Shown here one piece after another: positions 15,295 through 22,151 of a DNA stretch of 22,151 nt; position 1 is the first letter of the stretch; every line of letters starts with the position of its first letter. The translations under genes were made by a program, and so were the position numbers. The stretch comes from an uncultured Clostridium sp. (lineage in GTDB: Bacteria > Bacillota > Clostridia > TANB77 > CAG-465), in the NCBI GenBank assembly GCA_900554875.1, contig USJA01000004.1, forward strand, positions 1-22,151, read 5' to 3'. A model generated the notes under the pieces. The model ran no database searches. It saw only the letters and a program-made list of their open reading frames with translations, and was not told the origin of the DNA.

Positions 15295-15951
15295 ATGGGG
15301 CAAAAAGTTAGTCCACACGGACTTAGAGTTGGAATTATAAAAGATTGGTCTTCAACTTGGTATGCAAATAAAAAAGATTTTTCTAACAATCTTGTTGAAG
15401 ATTACAAAATACGTACATATTTAAAAGAAACACTAAAAGCTTCAGGAATATATAAATTAGATATTTCAAGAAAAGCTGATAATGTTAAAGTTGATGTATA
15501 TACTGCAAAACCAGGTATGATAATCGGTAAAGGTGGAGCAGCTATTGAAGAATTAAGAAAAAAATTAAACAAAAAAATTGGTAAAGATGTTGCACTTAAC
15601 ATTGTAGAAGTTAAAGATGTAGATTTAGCAGCAACTTTAGTTGCAGAATCTATAGCTAATCAACTTGAAAGAAGAATATCTTTCAGAAAAGCAATGAAAC
15701 AAGCAATGCAAAAAACTATGAAAGCAGGAGCTTTAGGAATAAAAACTGCAGTATCTGGTCGTTTAGGTGGAGCAGAAATTGCAAGAACTGAACATTATAG
15801 TGAAGGTACAATTCCACTACAAACTTTAAGAGCAGATATCGACTATGGTTTTGCAGAAGCAAAAACAACATACGGTATTATCGGTGTTAAAGTTTGGATA
15901 TATAAAGGGGATGTACTACCTGCTAAAAAACAAGAAAAAGGAGGTAACTAA
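15295..15951 (+). CDS. rpsC: Small ribosomal subunit protein uS3
   Basis: S3 forms part of the mRNA entry channel in the 30S head and contributes to ribosomal helicase activity. The 218 residues are normal. It begins GQKVSPHGLRVGI. The type-2 KH domain carries GMIIGKGGAAIEEL (about 74-87), and the C-terminal domain keeps QTLRADIDYGFAEAKTTYG (about 174-192). The end encodes the ribosome binding site AGGAGGT used by rplP, whose start follows the stop by two bases. Confidence 0.98.
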   Translation: MGQKVSPHGLRVGIIKDWSSTWYANKKDFSNNLVEDYKIRTYLKETLKASGIYKLDISRKADNVKVDVYTAKPGMIIGKGGAAIEELRKKLNKKIGKDVALNIVEVKDVDLAATLVAESIANQLERRISFRKAMKQAMQKTMKAGALGIKTAVSGRLGGAEIARTEHYSEGTIPLQTLRADIDYGFAEAKTTYGIIGVKVWIYKGDVLPAKKQEKGGN

Positions 15952-15953
15952 AA

Positions 15954-16385
15954 ATGTTGTCACCAAAAAGAACAAAATTTAGAAAAGTACAAAAAGGAAG
16001 AATAAAAGGAAAAGCAGCAAGAGGAAATAAAATAACTAAAGGTGAATTCGGAATTGTTGCTTTAGAACCAACTTGGATTACTGCAAATCAAATTGAAGCT
16101 ACAAGGGTAACACTTTCAAGATATACAAAAAAAGTTGGTAAAGTATATATTGATATCTTCCCTGATAAACCAATAACAAAGAAACCTGCTGGAACTCGTA
16201 TGGGATCTGGTAAAGGTAATCCAGAATACTTTGTTGCAGTTGTTAAACCAGGAAGAGTATTATTTGAAATAACAGGACTTTCTGAAGAAGTAAGTAGAGA
16301 AGCTTTAAGAAAAGCTATTCAAAAACTTCCTATTAAATGTAAAATAGTAAGTAAGAAAGAACAAGAAGAAGGGGGAGTGTGCTAA
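15954..16385 (+). CDS. rplP: Large ribosomal subunit protein uL16
   Basis: L16 is a late-assembling 50S protein that organises the A-site region and contacts tRNA. The 143 residues match the family: MLSPKRTKFRKVQKGR at the N-terminus, the RMGSGKGNPEYFVAVVKPGR core (about 83-102) and a C-terminal helix REALRKAIQKLPIKCK. The start is two bases after the rpsC stop, and rpmC follows with no gap, so translation of all three is likely coupled. Confidence 0.98.
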   Translation: MLSPKRTKFRKVQKGRIKGKAARGNKITKGEFGIVALEPTWITANQIEATRVTLSRYTKKVGKVYIDIFPDKPITKKPAGTRMGSGKGNPEYFVAVVKPGRVLFEITGLSEEVSREALRKAIQKLPIKCKIVSKKEQEEGGVC

Positions 16386-16589
16386 ATGAAATCTAGTAAA
16401 ATAAAAGAATACGAAGCTATGAGCGTAGAAGATTTAAGAAAAGAAGAAAAAGCATTAAAAAGTGAACTATTTAAATTAAGATTTCAACATGCTTTAAATG
16501 GCCTTGATAACCCTAAAAAAATGGAACTTGTAAAGAAAAACATTGCAAGAGTAAACACAGTAATAACAAAGAAAGAGAAAAATATTTAG
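16386..16589 (+). CDS. rpmC: Large ribosomal subunit protein uL29
   Basis: L29 is a small two-helix protein at the tunnel exit beside L23, where trigger factor and the signal recognition particle dock. The 67 residues are typical. EDLRKEEKALKSELFKLRFQ (about 15-34) and the LDNPKKMELVKKNIARVNT helix (about 40-58) are the family pattern. ATG 16386 directly follows the rplP TAA, with GGGGGAG just upstream in the rplP end. Confidence 0.97.
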   Translation: MKSSKIKEYEAMSVEDLRKEEKALKSELFKLRFQHALNGLDNPKKMELVKKNIARVNTVITKKEKNI

Positions 16590-16606
16590 TGGTAAGGAGG
16601 TAAGTT

Positions 16607-16861
16607 ATGGAAAGAAATTTAAGAAAAACAAAAATAGGTAAAGTTGTAAGTAATAAAATGGATAAAACTATTGTTGTTAGAATTGATGATAGAGAAAAAG
16701 ATCCACTTTATGGAAAAATAGTTAATAAAACTTTAAAAGTTAAAGCTCATGATGAAAACAACGAATGTAGTATTGGCGACATTGTTGAAATAATGGAAAC
16801 TAGACCACTAAGTAAAGATAAAAGATATAGACTAGTAAGAATTGTGGAAAAAGTTAAATAA
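16607..16861 (+). CDS. rpsQ: Small ribosomal subunit protein uS17
   Basis: S17 is a primary 16S rRNA-binding protein of the 30S body with an oligonucleotide-binding fold. The 84 residues begin ERNLRKTKIGKVVSNKMDKT, the family signature, and continue with the basic KVKAHDENNECSIGDIVEI stretch (about 46-64) and RPLSKDKRYRLV near the end. TAAGGAGGTAA precedes the ATG. The gap from rpmC is 17 nt. Confidence 0.98.
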   Translation: MERNLRKTKIGKVVSNKMDKTIVVRIDDREKDPLYGKIVNKTLKVKAHDENNECSIGDIVEIMETRPLSKDKRYRLVRIVEKVK

Positions 16862-16899
16862 TTAGTTGTTTAAATATAATTTGAAGGGAGGACTAATCC

Positions 16900-17268
16900 A
16901 TGATACAACAACAATCATTGTTAAAAGTTGCAGATAACACAGGAGCAAAAGAGATTATGTGTATAAGAGTTCTTGGTGGACATCACAGAAAATGGGGAAA
17001 CATTGGTGATGTTATAGTAGCTTCTGTTAAAAAAGCAGCACCAGGCGGAGCTGTAAAAAAAGGTGACGTTGTAAAAGCAGTTATAGTAAGAACAAAAAGA
17101 GGTCTAAGACGTGAAGATGGATCATATATAAGATTTGATGAAAATGCAGCAGTTATAATAAAAGATGATAAAACACCAAAGGGAACACGTATTTTTGGAC
17201 CTGTTGCAAGAGAACTAAGAGATAATGACTATATGAAAATAGTCTCTCTAGCTCCAGAAGTTCTTTAA
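16900..17268 (+). CDS. rplN: Large ribosomal subunit protein uL14
   Basis: L14 lies at the subunit interface and takes part in an intersubunit bridge; it is also the binding site of the silencing factor RsfS. The 122 residues are full length: MIQQQSLLKVADNTGAKE, then VRTKRGLRREDGSYIRFDEN (about 66-85) and GTRIFGPVARELR (about 104-116). The ATG follows AAGGGAGG at an 8-nt spacing. The preceding gap (16862-16899) can form ATTAGT/ACTAAT around the ribosome binding site. Confidence 0.98.
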   Translation: MIQQQSLLKVADNTGAKEIMCIRVLGGHHRKWGNIGDVIVASVKKAAPGGAVKKGDVVKAVIVRTKRGLRREDGSYIRFDENAAVIIKDDKTPKGTRIFGPVARELRDNDYMKIVSLAPEVL

Positions 17269-17286
17269 TATACGGGGGTGAATAAG

Positions 17287-17607
17287 TTGATTACAAAAAT
17301 GAAATTAAAAAAAGGTGATATGGTAATAGTTAACACTGGTTCTGAAAAAGGAAAAAAAGGAAAAATACTTAGCGTTGACAGAAAAACAGGTAAAGTATTA
17401 GTTGAAGGAATCAATGTAAGAACAAAACATGTTAAACCTACAAAACAAGGTCAAGAGTCAGGAATTATAAAAAGAGAATGCCCTATAAATGTATCAAAAG
17501 TAAGTTTTTACTGTGAAAAATGTGATAAGGGTGTAAGACTTGGAATAAAAGTTGCAGAAGATGGAACAAAAACAAGATTCTGTAAAAAATGTGAAGAAAT
17601 AAAGTAA
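17287..17607 (+). CDS. rplX: Large ribosomal subunit protein uL24, four-cysteine form, TTG start
   Basis: L24 starts 50S assembly and lies near the tunnel exit. The KOW motif is in KLKKGDMVIVNTGSEKGKKG (from about residue 6), followed by VEGINVRTKHVKP. The C-terminal part has two CxxC pairs (CEKC and CKKC) about 21 residues apart, a likely zinc ribbon as found in some L24 proteins. I chose TTG 17287 (106 residues) because GGGGGTGA (17274-17281) sits 5 nt upstream. GTG 17278 is part of that site and has none of its own, and ATG 17299 is too far away. The gap from rplN is 18 nt. Confidence 0.95.
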   Translation: MITKMKLKKGDMVIVNTGSEKGKKGKILSVDRKTGKVLVEGINVRTKHVKPTKQGQESGIIKRECPINVSKVSFYCEKCDKGVRLGIKVAEDGTKTRFCKKCEEIK

Positions 17608-17622
17608 GGAGGGGAAAAATAG

Positions 17623-18168
17623 ATGAACCTTAAAGAAAAATATAAATCAGAAGTAGTACCTGCAATGATGAAGAAATTTAATTATAAATCAGTAATGCAA
17701 GTACCTAAACTAGATAAAATTGTTATAAACATGGGAGTTTCTGATGTAAAAGAAAACTCAAAAGCTTTAGATGTAGCTATGTCTGATTTAACTTTAATCG
17801 CAGGTCAAAAACCTATGATTACTAAAGCAAGAAAATCAATTGCTGCATTTAAATTAAGAGAAGGTATGAACATTGGTTGTAAAGTTACATTAAGAAGAGA
17901 TAAAATGTATGATTTTGCAACAAAATTGTTCAATGTTGCTCTACCTAGAGTTAGAGATTTCAAAGGTGTTAGCACAAAATCTTTTGACTCAAGAGGTAAC
18001 TATTCTTTGGGAATAAAAGAACAATTAATTTTCCCAGAAATTGAATATGATAAAGTAGATAAAGCAAGAGGAATGGACATTAGCTTTGTTACAACAGCAA
18101 AAACTGATGAAGAAGCTAAAGCACTACTAGAAATGTTAGGTATGCCATTCCAACATGATGAAAAGTAG
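17623..18168 (+). CDS. rplE: Large ribosomal subunit protein uL5
   Basis: L5 binds 5S rRNA and contacts S13 and P-site tRNA at the subunit interface. The 181 residues are normal: LKEKYKSEVVPAMMKKFNY at the start, VPKLDKIVINMGVSD (about 27-41), TKARKSIAAFKLREGMNIG (about 67-85), and the LPRVRDFKGVSTKSFDSRGN block (about 108-127). AAGGAGGGG lies upstream at a slightly long spacing. It follows rplX by 15 nt and precedes rpsN by 12 nt. Confidence 0.98.
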   Translation: MNLKEKYKSEVVPAMMKKFNYKSVMQVPKLDKIVINMGVSDVKENSKALDVAMSDLTLIAGQKPMITKARKSIAAFKLREGMNIGCKVTLRRDKMYDFATKLFNVALPRVRDFKGVSTKSFDSRGNYSLGIKEQLIFPEIEYDKVDKARGMDISFVTTAKTDEEAKALLEMLGMPFQHDEK

Positions 18169-18180
18169 GGAGGATAAAAC

Positions 18181-18366
18181 ATGGCAAAAAAATCAATGAT
18201 TGCTAAACAAAAAAGAGAACCAAAGTTTAGCACTAGATATTATAATAGATGTAAAATATGTGGAAGACCACATGCTTACATGAGAAAATATGGAATATGC
18301 CGTATATGTTTTAGAAACTTAGCATATAAAGGTGAAATACCAGGAGTTAAAAAAGCAAGCTGGTAA
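18181..18366 (+). CDS. rpsZ: Small ribosomal subunit protein uS14, zinc-binding short form
   Basis: S14 is a late 30S head protein. This is the short 61-residue form (also named rpsN) with CKIC at 24-27 and CRIC at 40-43, the zinc-binding C+ type, rather than the longer cysteine-free form that some Firmicutes express when zinc is scarce. MAKKSMIAKQKREPKFSTR is typical. GGGAGG precedes the ATG, and its place between rplE and rpsH is the usual one. Confidence 0.97.
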   Translation: MAKKSMIAKQKREPKFSTRYYNRCKICGRPHAYMRKYGICRICFRNLAYKGEIPGVKKASW

Positions 18367-18384
18367 AAAAAGGAGGTAAAAGTA

Positions 18385-18780
18385 ATGAACACAACTGATC
18401 CAATTGCAGATATGTTAACAAGAATAAGAAATGCAAATCAAGAAAGACATCAAACAGTTGATATTCCTTATTCTAAAGAAAAGAAAGCAATAGCTGATAT
18501 ATTGGTAAGTGAAGGTTTTGTTGAAGCCTGCGATATAATTGAAGAAGGACTTCACAAAACAATAAGACTTACACTTAAATATAAAAATAAGACTAGAGTA
18601 TTACAAGGTTTAAAAAGAATCAGTAAACCAGGTCTTAGAATATATGCAAATGTTGAAGAATTACCAAGAGTACTTAATGGATTAGGAATTGCTATAATTT
18701 CTACTTCAAAAGGTATTATGACTGATAAGGAAGCAAGAAAACAAAACGTAGCAGGAGAAGTATTAGCTTACGTTTGGTAA
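18385..18780 (+). CDS. rpsH: Small ribosomal subunit protein uS8
   Basis: S8 is a primary binder of helix 21 of 16S rRNA. In Escherichia coli it represses the spc operon by binding a copy of this helix near rplE; I did not find a convincing equivalent near rplE here. The 131 residues begin TTDPIADMLTRIRNA, and the C-terminal domain has RISKPGLRIYA, GIAIISTSKGIMTDKEAR and the ending VAGEVLAYVW. AAAGGAGGT precedes the ATG. Confidence 0.98.
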   Translation: MNTTDPIADMLTRIRNANQERHQTVDIPYSKEKKAIADILVSEGFVEACDIIEEGLHKTIRLTLKYKNKTRVLQGLKRISKPGLRIYANVEELPRVLNGLGIAIISTSKGIMTDKEARKQNVAGEVLAYVW

Positions 18781-18812
18781 AAAAATATATGTAAAAAGGA
18801 GGGAATATCCAA

Positions 18813-19349
18813 ATGTCAAGAATAGGTAAAAAACCTATTGCTATACCACAAGGTGTTGAAGTAAACATCGATGGACACAAGGTTACTGTAAAAGGTCCAA
18901 AAGGAACTTTAACAGAAGAATTCTTAAACTGTGTAAATATAGCTAAGGAAGATAATAACGTAGTAGTTACACTTGCAGATGAATCAAAATCAAATATTCA
19001 TGGTTTAACAAGAACATTAATTCATAACATGATTATTGGTGTAAGTACTGGATTTGAAAAAGCATTAGAAATTAATGGTGTTGGATATAGAGCACAAAAA
19101 CAAGGTAAAAAGTTAGTGCTAACTTTAGGTTATTCACATCCTGTAGAAGTAGAGGAAGTTGAAGGTATAACAATAGAGGTACCAGCACAAAACCAAATTA
19201 TTGTTAAAGGCTGTGACAAACAATTAGTAGGTCAAGTAGCTGCTAACATAAGAGAAAAGAGATTACCAGAACCATATAAAGGTAAAGGTATTAAATACGC
19301 TGATGAAAGAATAAGAAGAAAAGAAGGAAAAGCAGGCGGTAAAAAATAA
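18813..19349 (+). CDS. rplF: Large ribosomal subunit protein uL6
   Basis: L6 lies near the factor-binding site beside the sarcin-ricin loop. The 178 residues hold the usual two related domains: the first begins MSRIGKKPIAIPQGVEV, and the second covers GVGYRAQKQGKKLVLTLGYSHPVEVE (two stretches from about 90 on) with the KGKGIKYADERIRRKEGKAG C-terminal signature. AAAGGAGGGA precedes the ATG. The gap from rpsH is 32 nt. Confidence 0.98.
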   Translation: MSRIGKKPIAIPQGVEVNIDGHKVTVKGPKGTLTEEFLNCVNIAKEDNNVVVTLADESKSNIHGLTRTLIHNMIIGVSTGFEKALEINGVGYRAQKQGKKLVLTLGYSHPVEVEEVEGITIEVPAQNQIIVKGCDKQLVGQVAANIREKRLPEPYKGKGIKYADERIRRKEGKAGGKK

Positions 19350-19385
19350 TATTCCTGAAACTAAAAAAAGGAGGGAAATTTTAAA

Positions 19386-19745
19386 ATGGTAAAAAAAGTT
19401 AATAGAGCTGAAACTAGAAAAACAAGACAAAAAAGAGTAAGAGCAAAAGTTAAAGGTACAGCATTAAGACCTAGACTTTGTGTTTATAGAAGCTTAAACA
19501 ATATATATGCAAATCTAATTAACGATGAAACTGCAACTACTATCTTATCTGCATCTACACTTGATAAAGAAGTTAAAACTAAAGCATCAAATATAGAAGC
19601 TGCTAAAGAAGTAGGAACACTTATTGCAAAAAGAGCTGCTAAAAAGGAAATAAAAACTGTAGTGTTTGACAGAAATGGATACTTATACCATGGAAAAGTT
19701 AAAGCATTAGCAGAAGCAGCTAGAGAAGCAGGATTAGAATTTTAA
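19386..19745 (+). CDS. rplR: Large ribosomal subunit protein uL18
   Basis: L18 binds 5S rRNA and, with L5, anchors it in the central protuberance. The 119 residues contain the basic N-terminal tail, then TALRPRLCVYRSLNNIYANLI (20 of these from about 29), the IAKRAAKKEIKTVVFDRNGY region, and YHGKVKALAEAAREAGLEF at the C-terminus, all typical. AAAGGAGGGA precedes the ATG. Confidence 0.98.
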   Translation: MVKKVNRAETRKTRQKRVRAKVKGTALRPRLCVYRSLNNIYANLINDETATTILSASTLDKEVKTKASNIEAAKEVGTLIAKRAAKKEIKTVVFDRNGYLYHGKVKALAEAAREAGLEF

Positions 19746-19763
19746 TAGAGAGGAGAAAGTAAG

Positions 19764-20303
19764 ATGGCTGAAACAAAAAAAGAGAGAAAACCAGTTAAAA
19801 AGACTGAAGCTAGAGCTGAACAAAAACAAGAATTAAAAGAGAAACTTGTTAATGTTAGTAGAGTAGCAAAAGTTGTTAAAGGTGGTAGAACTTTTAGATT
19901 TAGTGCTCTTGTAGTTGTTGGAGATGGAAAAGGTCGTATCGGTGTTGGAAACGGTAAATCTGCTGAAGTTCCAGAAGCTATAAAAAAGGCAACTGATGAC
20001 GCTAAGAAAAATTTAGTAAAAATATCTCTAGTAAACGGTACATTACCTCATGAATATACAACAAATTTTGGTTCATCAAAGGTAATTTTAAAACCAGCTG
20101 TTGAAGGTACTGGTGTTATTGCTGGTGGAGCTGTAAGACCTGTATTAGAACTTGCAGGTGTTAAGAATGTAACAGCAAAAACATTAGGTTCTCGTAATAG
20201 TAGAAATATTGTTTATGCTACAATTAAAGCTTTAAAAGCTATGAGGACACCTGAAGAAGTAGCTGAACTTAGAGACAAAACAGTAACTGAAATTTTAAAA
20301 TAA
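19764..20303 (+). CDS. rpsE: Small ribosomal subunit protein uS5
   Basis: S5 lines the mRNA entry channel, affects decoding accuracy and carries the spectinomycin-response loop. The 179 residues have a charged N-terminal tail of about 30, then VSRVAKVVKGGRTFRFSALV (from about 31), VVGDGKGRIGVGNGKSAEVP (about 51-70), and GVIAGGAVRPVLELAGV (about 116-132). The KVVKGGR loop is unaltered. AGAGGAGAAAG lies upstream. It is followed after only 36 nt by rplO, with no rpmD in between. Confidence 0.98.
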   Translation: MAETKKERKPVKKTEARAEQKQELKEKLVNVSRVAKVVKGGRTFRFSALVVVGDGKGRIGVGNGKSAEVPEAIKKATDDAKKNLVKISLVNGTLPHEYTTNFGSSKVILKPAVEGTGVIAGGAVRPVLELAGVKNVTAKTLGSRNSRNIVYATIKALKAMRTPEEVAELRDKTVTEILK

Positions 20304-20339
20304 TAATGTATAAGTTAAAAGAGAGGAGGATACTTAACC

Positions 20340-20780
20340 ATGAAAATGCATGAATTAGGTCCTGCATATGGAGCAACAACAAAAAGAAAAATAGTTGGTA
20401 GAGGAATTGGAAGCGGAACTGGTAAGACAGCAGGAAAAGGACATAAAGGACAAAAAGCTAGAACTGGTGGAAAAATCAGAAGAGGATTTGAAGGTGGACA
20501 AACACCTTTGTATAGAAGAATTCCAAAAAGAGGATTCAATAATCATTTTGCAAAAGAATATGCTATAGTTAATTTAGCAGATTTAGAAGCATTTGATAAT
20601 GATACAGTTGTAGATTCTAAAGTTTTAATCGAAAAAGGATTAGTAAAAAAAGAATTAGACGGTATAAAAATACTTGGAAATGGTAAATTAACAAAGAAAC
20701 TAACAGTTGTAGCTACTAAATTTTCAAAATCAGCTATGGAAAAAATACAAGCTGTAGGTGGAAAGATTGAGGTGAAGTAG
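20340..20780 (+). CDS. rplO: Large ribosomal subunit protein uL15
   Basis: L15 is a mid-to-late 50S assembly protein that connects several 23S rRNA domains. The 146 residues are the normal length: MKMHELGPAYG, the glycine-rich basic region VGRGIGSGTGKTAGKGHKGQ (about 20-39) with KARTGG, FEGGQTPLYRRIPKRGF (about 51-67), and a C-terminal AIEKIQAVGGKIEV-like end. GAGAGGAGG precedes the ATG. The gene ends with GAGGTGAAG, which serves as ribosome binding site for secY three bases downstream. Confidence 0.98.
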   Translation: MKMHELGPAYGATTKRKIVGRGIGSGTGKTAGKGHKGQKARTGGKIRRGFEGGQTPLYRRIPKRGFNNHFAKEYAIVNLADLEAFDNDTVVDSKVLIEKGLVKKELDGIKILGNGKLTKKLTVVATKFSKSAMEKIQAVGGKIEVK

Positions 20781-20783
20781 GAT

Positions 20784-22094
20784 ATGCTACAAACCTTAAA
20801 AAATATATTTTCTGTAAAAGATATTAGAAAAAAGTTATTATTTACTGTATTTATAATATTGCTATACAGATTTGGTACATTTATATCTGTACCTGGATTT
20901 GATAAATTAACATTTAATGAACAAGCAGGTGCTGCTGGCGGACTTGCAGCAACAATAAATTTAATATCAGGTGGTGCATTTGGTAGGTTCTCAATATTTG
21001 CAATGACTATTGGACCATACATTACAGCATCAATCGTACTTAATTTATTACAAGTTGTAATTCCAAGTCTTGAAAAACTTGCAAGAGAAGGAGAAGAGGG
21101 TAAAAAAAGACTTTCTAAATATACTAAATATTTGACTATAGTTTTTGCTTTAGTTGAAGGTTTAGGACTATATATAACATACAAGAATTATTTACTTACT
21201 CCTCTTCAATCTGGAGCAGGTGCAGTTATGGGATGTATACTATTTATGACATCTTTAATTGCAGGTACAGCTCTACTTACTTGGCTTGGTGATAAAATAA
21301 CTGAATTTGGTATAGGTAATGGTATATCTATGATAGTTTTTGTAGGTATCATATCTCGTATACCATCAGGTGCTGTTACACTATTTAAATATGCTAATGG
21401 CGGAATAACAAATGTATTAATTGTTGTTGCATTAATATTAGCTATGATAGTTGTTATAGCAGGAGTTATATATGTACAACAAGCTGAGCGTAGAATTCCA
21501 GTTAACTATGCAAAACGTGTAGTTGGAAGAAAAATGTATGGTGGACAAAACACTCATATTCCAATTAAGGTTGCAATGGCTGGAGTTATGCCAATAATAT
21601 TTGCAATGTCATTTATGATGTTCCCAAGTACAATAATTAGTCTTTGTACTCATGGAAATCCATCAGGATTTTGGGCTGTTGTAAATAATATATTCTCTGT
21701 ATCACAAGGTAGTGCATGGTATTATTTACTTACATATTCTATAATTTATCTAGTACTTATTATTGCATTTACATTTGTATACACAATGTTTATAGTAAAT
21801 CCAGTTGAAATATCAAATCAATTAAAGAAAAATGGTGGATTTATACCAGGTATAAGAGCTGGTAAAAATACATCAGAGTACATATCAAAAGTACTAAAAT
21901 ATATAACTAGTTTTGGAGCAGTATTCTTAGCAGCAATTGCTATACTTCCAATACTATTACAAGGTGTAATGCCATTTTCAATTACGTTTGGAGGTACATC
22001 AGTGTTAATCATCGTAAGTGTTGCACTTGAAGTATTAAAGAATGTTGAAACACAAATGGTAAGTAGACATTACACAGGATTTTTAAATAATTAA
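20784..22094 (+). CDS. secY: Protein translocase subunit SecY
   Basis: SecY forms the membrane channel of the Sec translocon with SecE and SecG. It exports unfolded proteins driven by SecA and inserts membrane proteins. The 436 residues show about ten hydrophobic segments. Typical blocks are YRFGTFISVPGF after the first segment, ISGGAFGRFSIFAMTIGPYI (about 61-80, plug/TM2 region), LTWLGDKITEFGIGNGISM (about 167-185), and QQAERRIPVNYAKRVVGRKM (about 233-252, the SecA-binding loop). The protein ends with RHYTGFLNN. The start is 3 nt after rplO, with GAGGTGA as ribosome binding site. A terminator follows directly. I see no truncation. Confidence 0.98.
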   Translation: MLQTLKNIFSVKDIRKKLLFTVFIILLYRFGTFISVPGFDKLTFNEQAGAAGGLAATINLISGGAFGRFSIFAMTIGPYITASIVLNLLQVVIPSLEKLAREGEEGKKRLSKYTKYLTIVFALVEGLGLYITYKNYLLTPLQSGAGAVMGCILFMTSLIAGTALLTWLGDKITEFGIGNGISMIVFVGIISRIPSGAVTLFKYANGGITNVLIVVALILAMIVVIAGVIYVQQAERRIPVNYAKRVVGRKMYGGQNTHIPIKVAMAGVMPIIFAMSFMMFPSTIISLCTHGNPSGFWAVVNNIFSVSQGSAWYYLLTYSIIYLVLIIAFTFVYTMFIVNPVEISNQLKKNGGFIPGIRAGKNTSEYISKVLKYITSFGAVFLAAIAILPILLQGVMPFSITFGGTSVLIIVSVALEVLKNVETQMVSRHYTGFLNN

Positions 22095-22101
22095 AATTTA
22101 T

Positions 22102-22132
22102 AAAATAGCATCCGCAAGGGTGTTATTTTTTT
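22102..22132 (+). terminator. Strong intrinsic terminator directly after secY
   Basis: A stem of 9 bp (22105-22113 with 22118-22126, including two G-T pairs), extendable by three A-T pairs, closes a GCAA tetraloop on a C-G pair. Seven T follow (22126-22132). It lies 7-10 nt after the secY stop and should end most operon transcripts. The last bases, 22133-22151, show nothing recognisable. Confidence 0.85.
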
Positions 22133-22151
22133 CTAGTATTAATTGAATCAA

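Noticed and set aside
20543..21184. Minus-strand open frame of 213 codons opposite rplO/secY
   Set aside because: It lies antisense to two certain genes, has no ribosome binding site, and its Ser/Phe/Asn-rich translation is what the complement of this codon usage produces.

Overview
The window is strongly AT-rich and carries the S10/spc ribosomal-protein gene cluster in the gene order and sequence type of a low-GC Firmicute, most probably a member of Clostridia. Supporting signs are consensus Gram-positive promoters, strong AGGAGG-type ribosome binding sites, a four-cysteine S14, a four-cysteine L24, and surface proteins with SpaA/MucBP domains and a sortase-type C-terminus. A host-associated (gut) uncultured clostridial lineage is a reasonable inference from the BspA-like and mucin-binding-type surface proteins, but species cannot be named from the sequence.

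Region 1 (1-10742) is an accessory surface module. A sigma-A-type promoter (46-74) drives a giant 2341-residue protein (121-7146): N-terminal membrane segment, long beta-rich region, four SpaA/Cna_B-like domains, a beta-propeller-like block, five MucBP-like repeats interleaved with two InlB-B-type repeats, and a variant sorting signal (TPSTG). Its 3' end overlaps the start of a secreted 1190-residue BspA-type leucine-rich-repeat protein (about 7136-10708), so the two are one translationally coupled operon ending in a good intrinsic terminator. Region 2 (10767-11334) is a monocistronic unit with an extended -10 promoter, a small two-membrane-segment protein of unknown function whose start is in conflict with the ribosome binding site, and its own terminator.

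Region 3 (11416-22132) is the ribosomal operon: rpsJ rplC rplD rplW rplB rpsS rplV rpsC rplP rpmC rpsQ rplN rplX rplE rpsN rpsH rplF rplR rpsE rplO secY. A consensus promoter is followed by a leader of about 215 nt with several hairpins, one a candidate attenuator terminator and one flanking the rpsJ ribosome binding site. A second structured gap separates rpsJ and rplC. The remaining genes are tightly packed, with gaps from a 1-nt overlap to about 40 nt. rpmD (L30) is absent from its usual place between rpsE and rplO, and a strong GCAA-tetraloop terminator directly after secY ends the unit, so adk/map/infA are not obviously cotranscribed.

Together the ribosomal genes supply proteins of both subunits plus the SecY channel. 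SecY belongs to the Sec route that would export the surface proteins encoded upstream; this link is general biology rather than evidence of co-regulation. The best candidates for new biology are the mosaic adhesin with an internal propeller, the coupled adhesin/LRR pair, the start-site conflict of the small membrane protein, and the RNA structures in the S10 leader and rpsJ-rplC gap.
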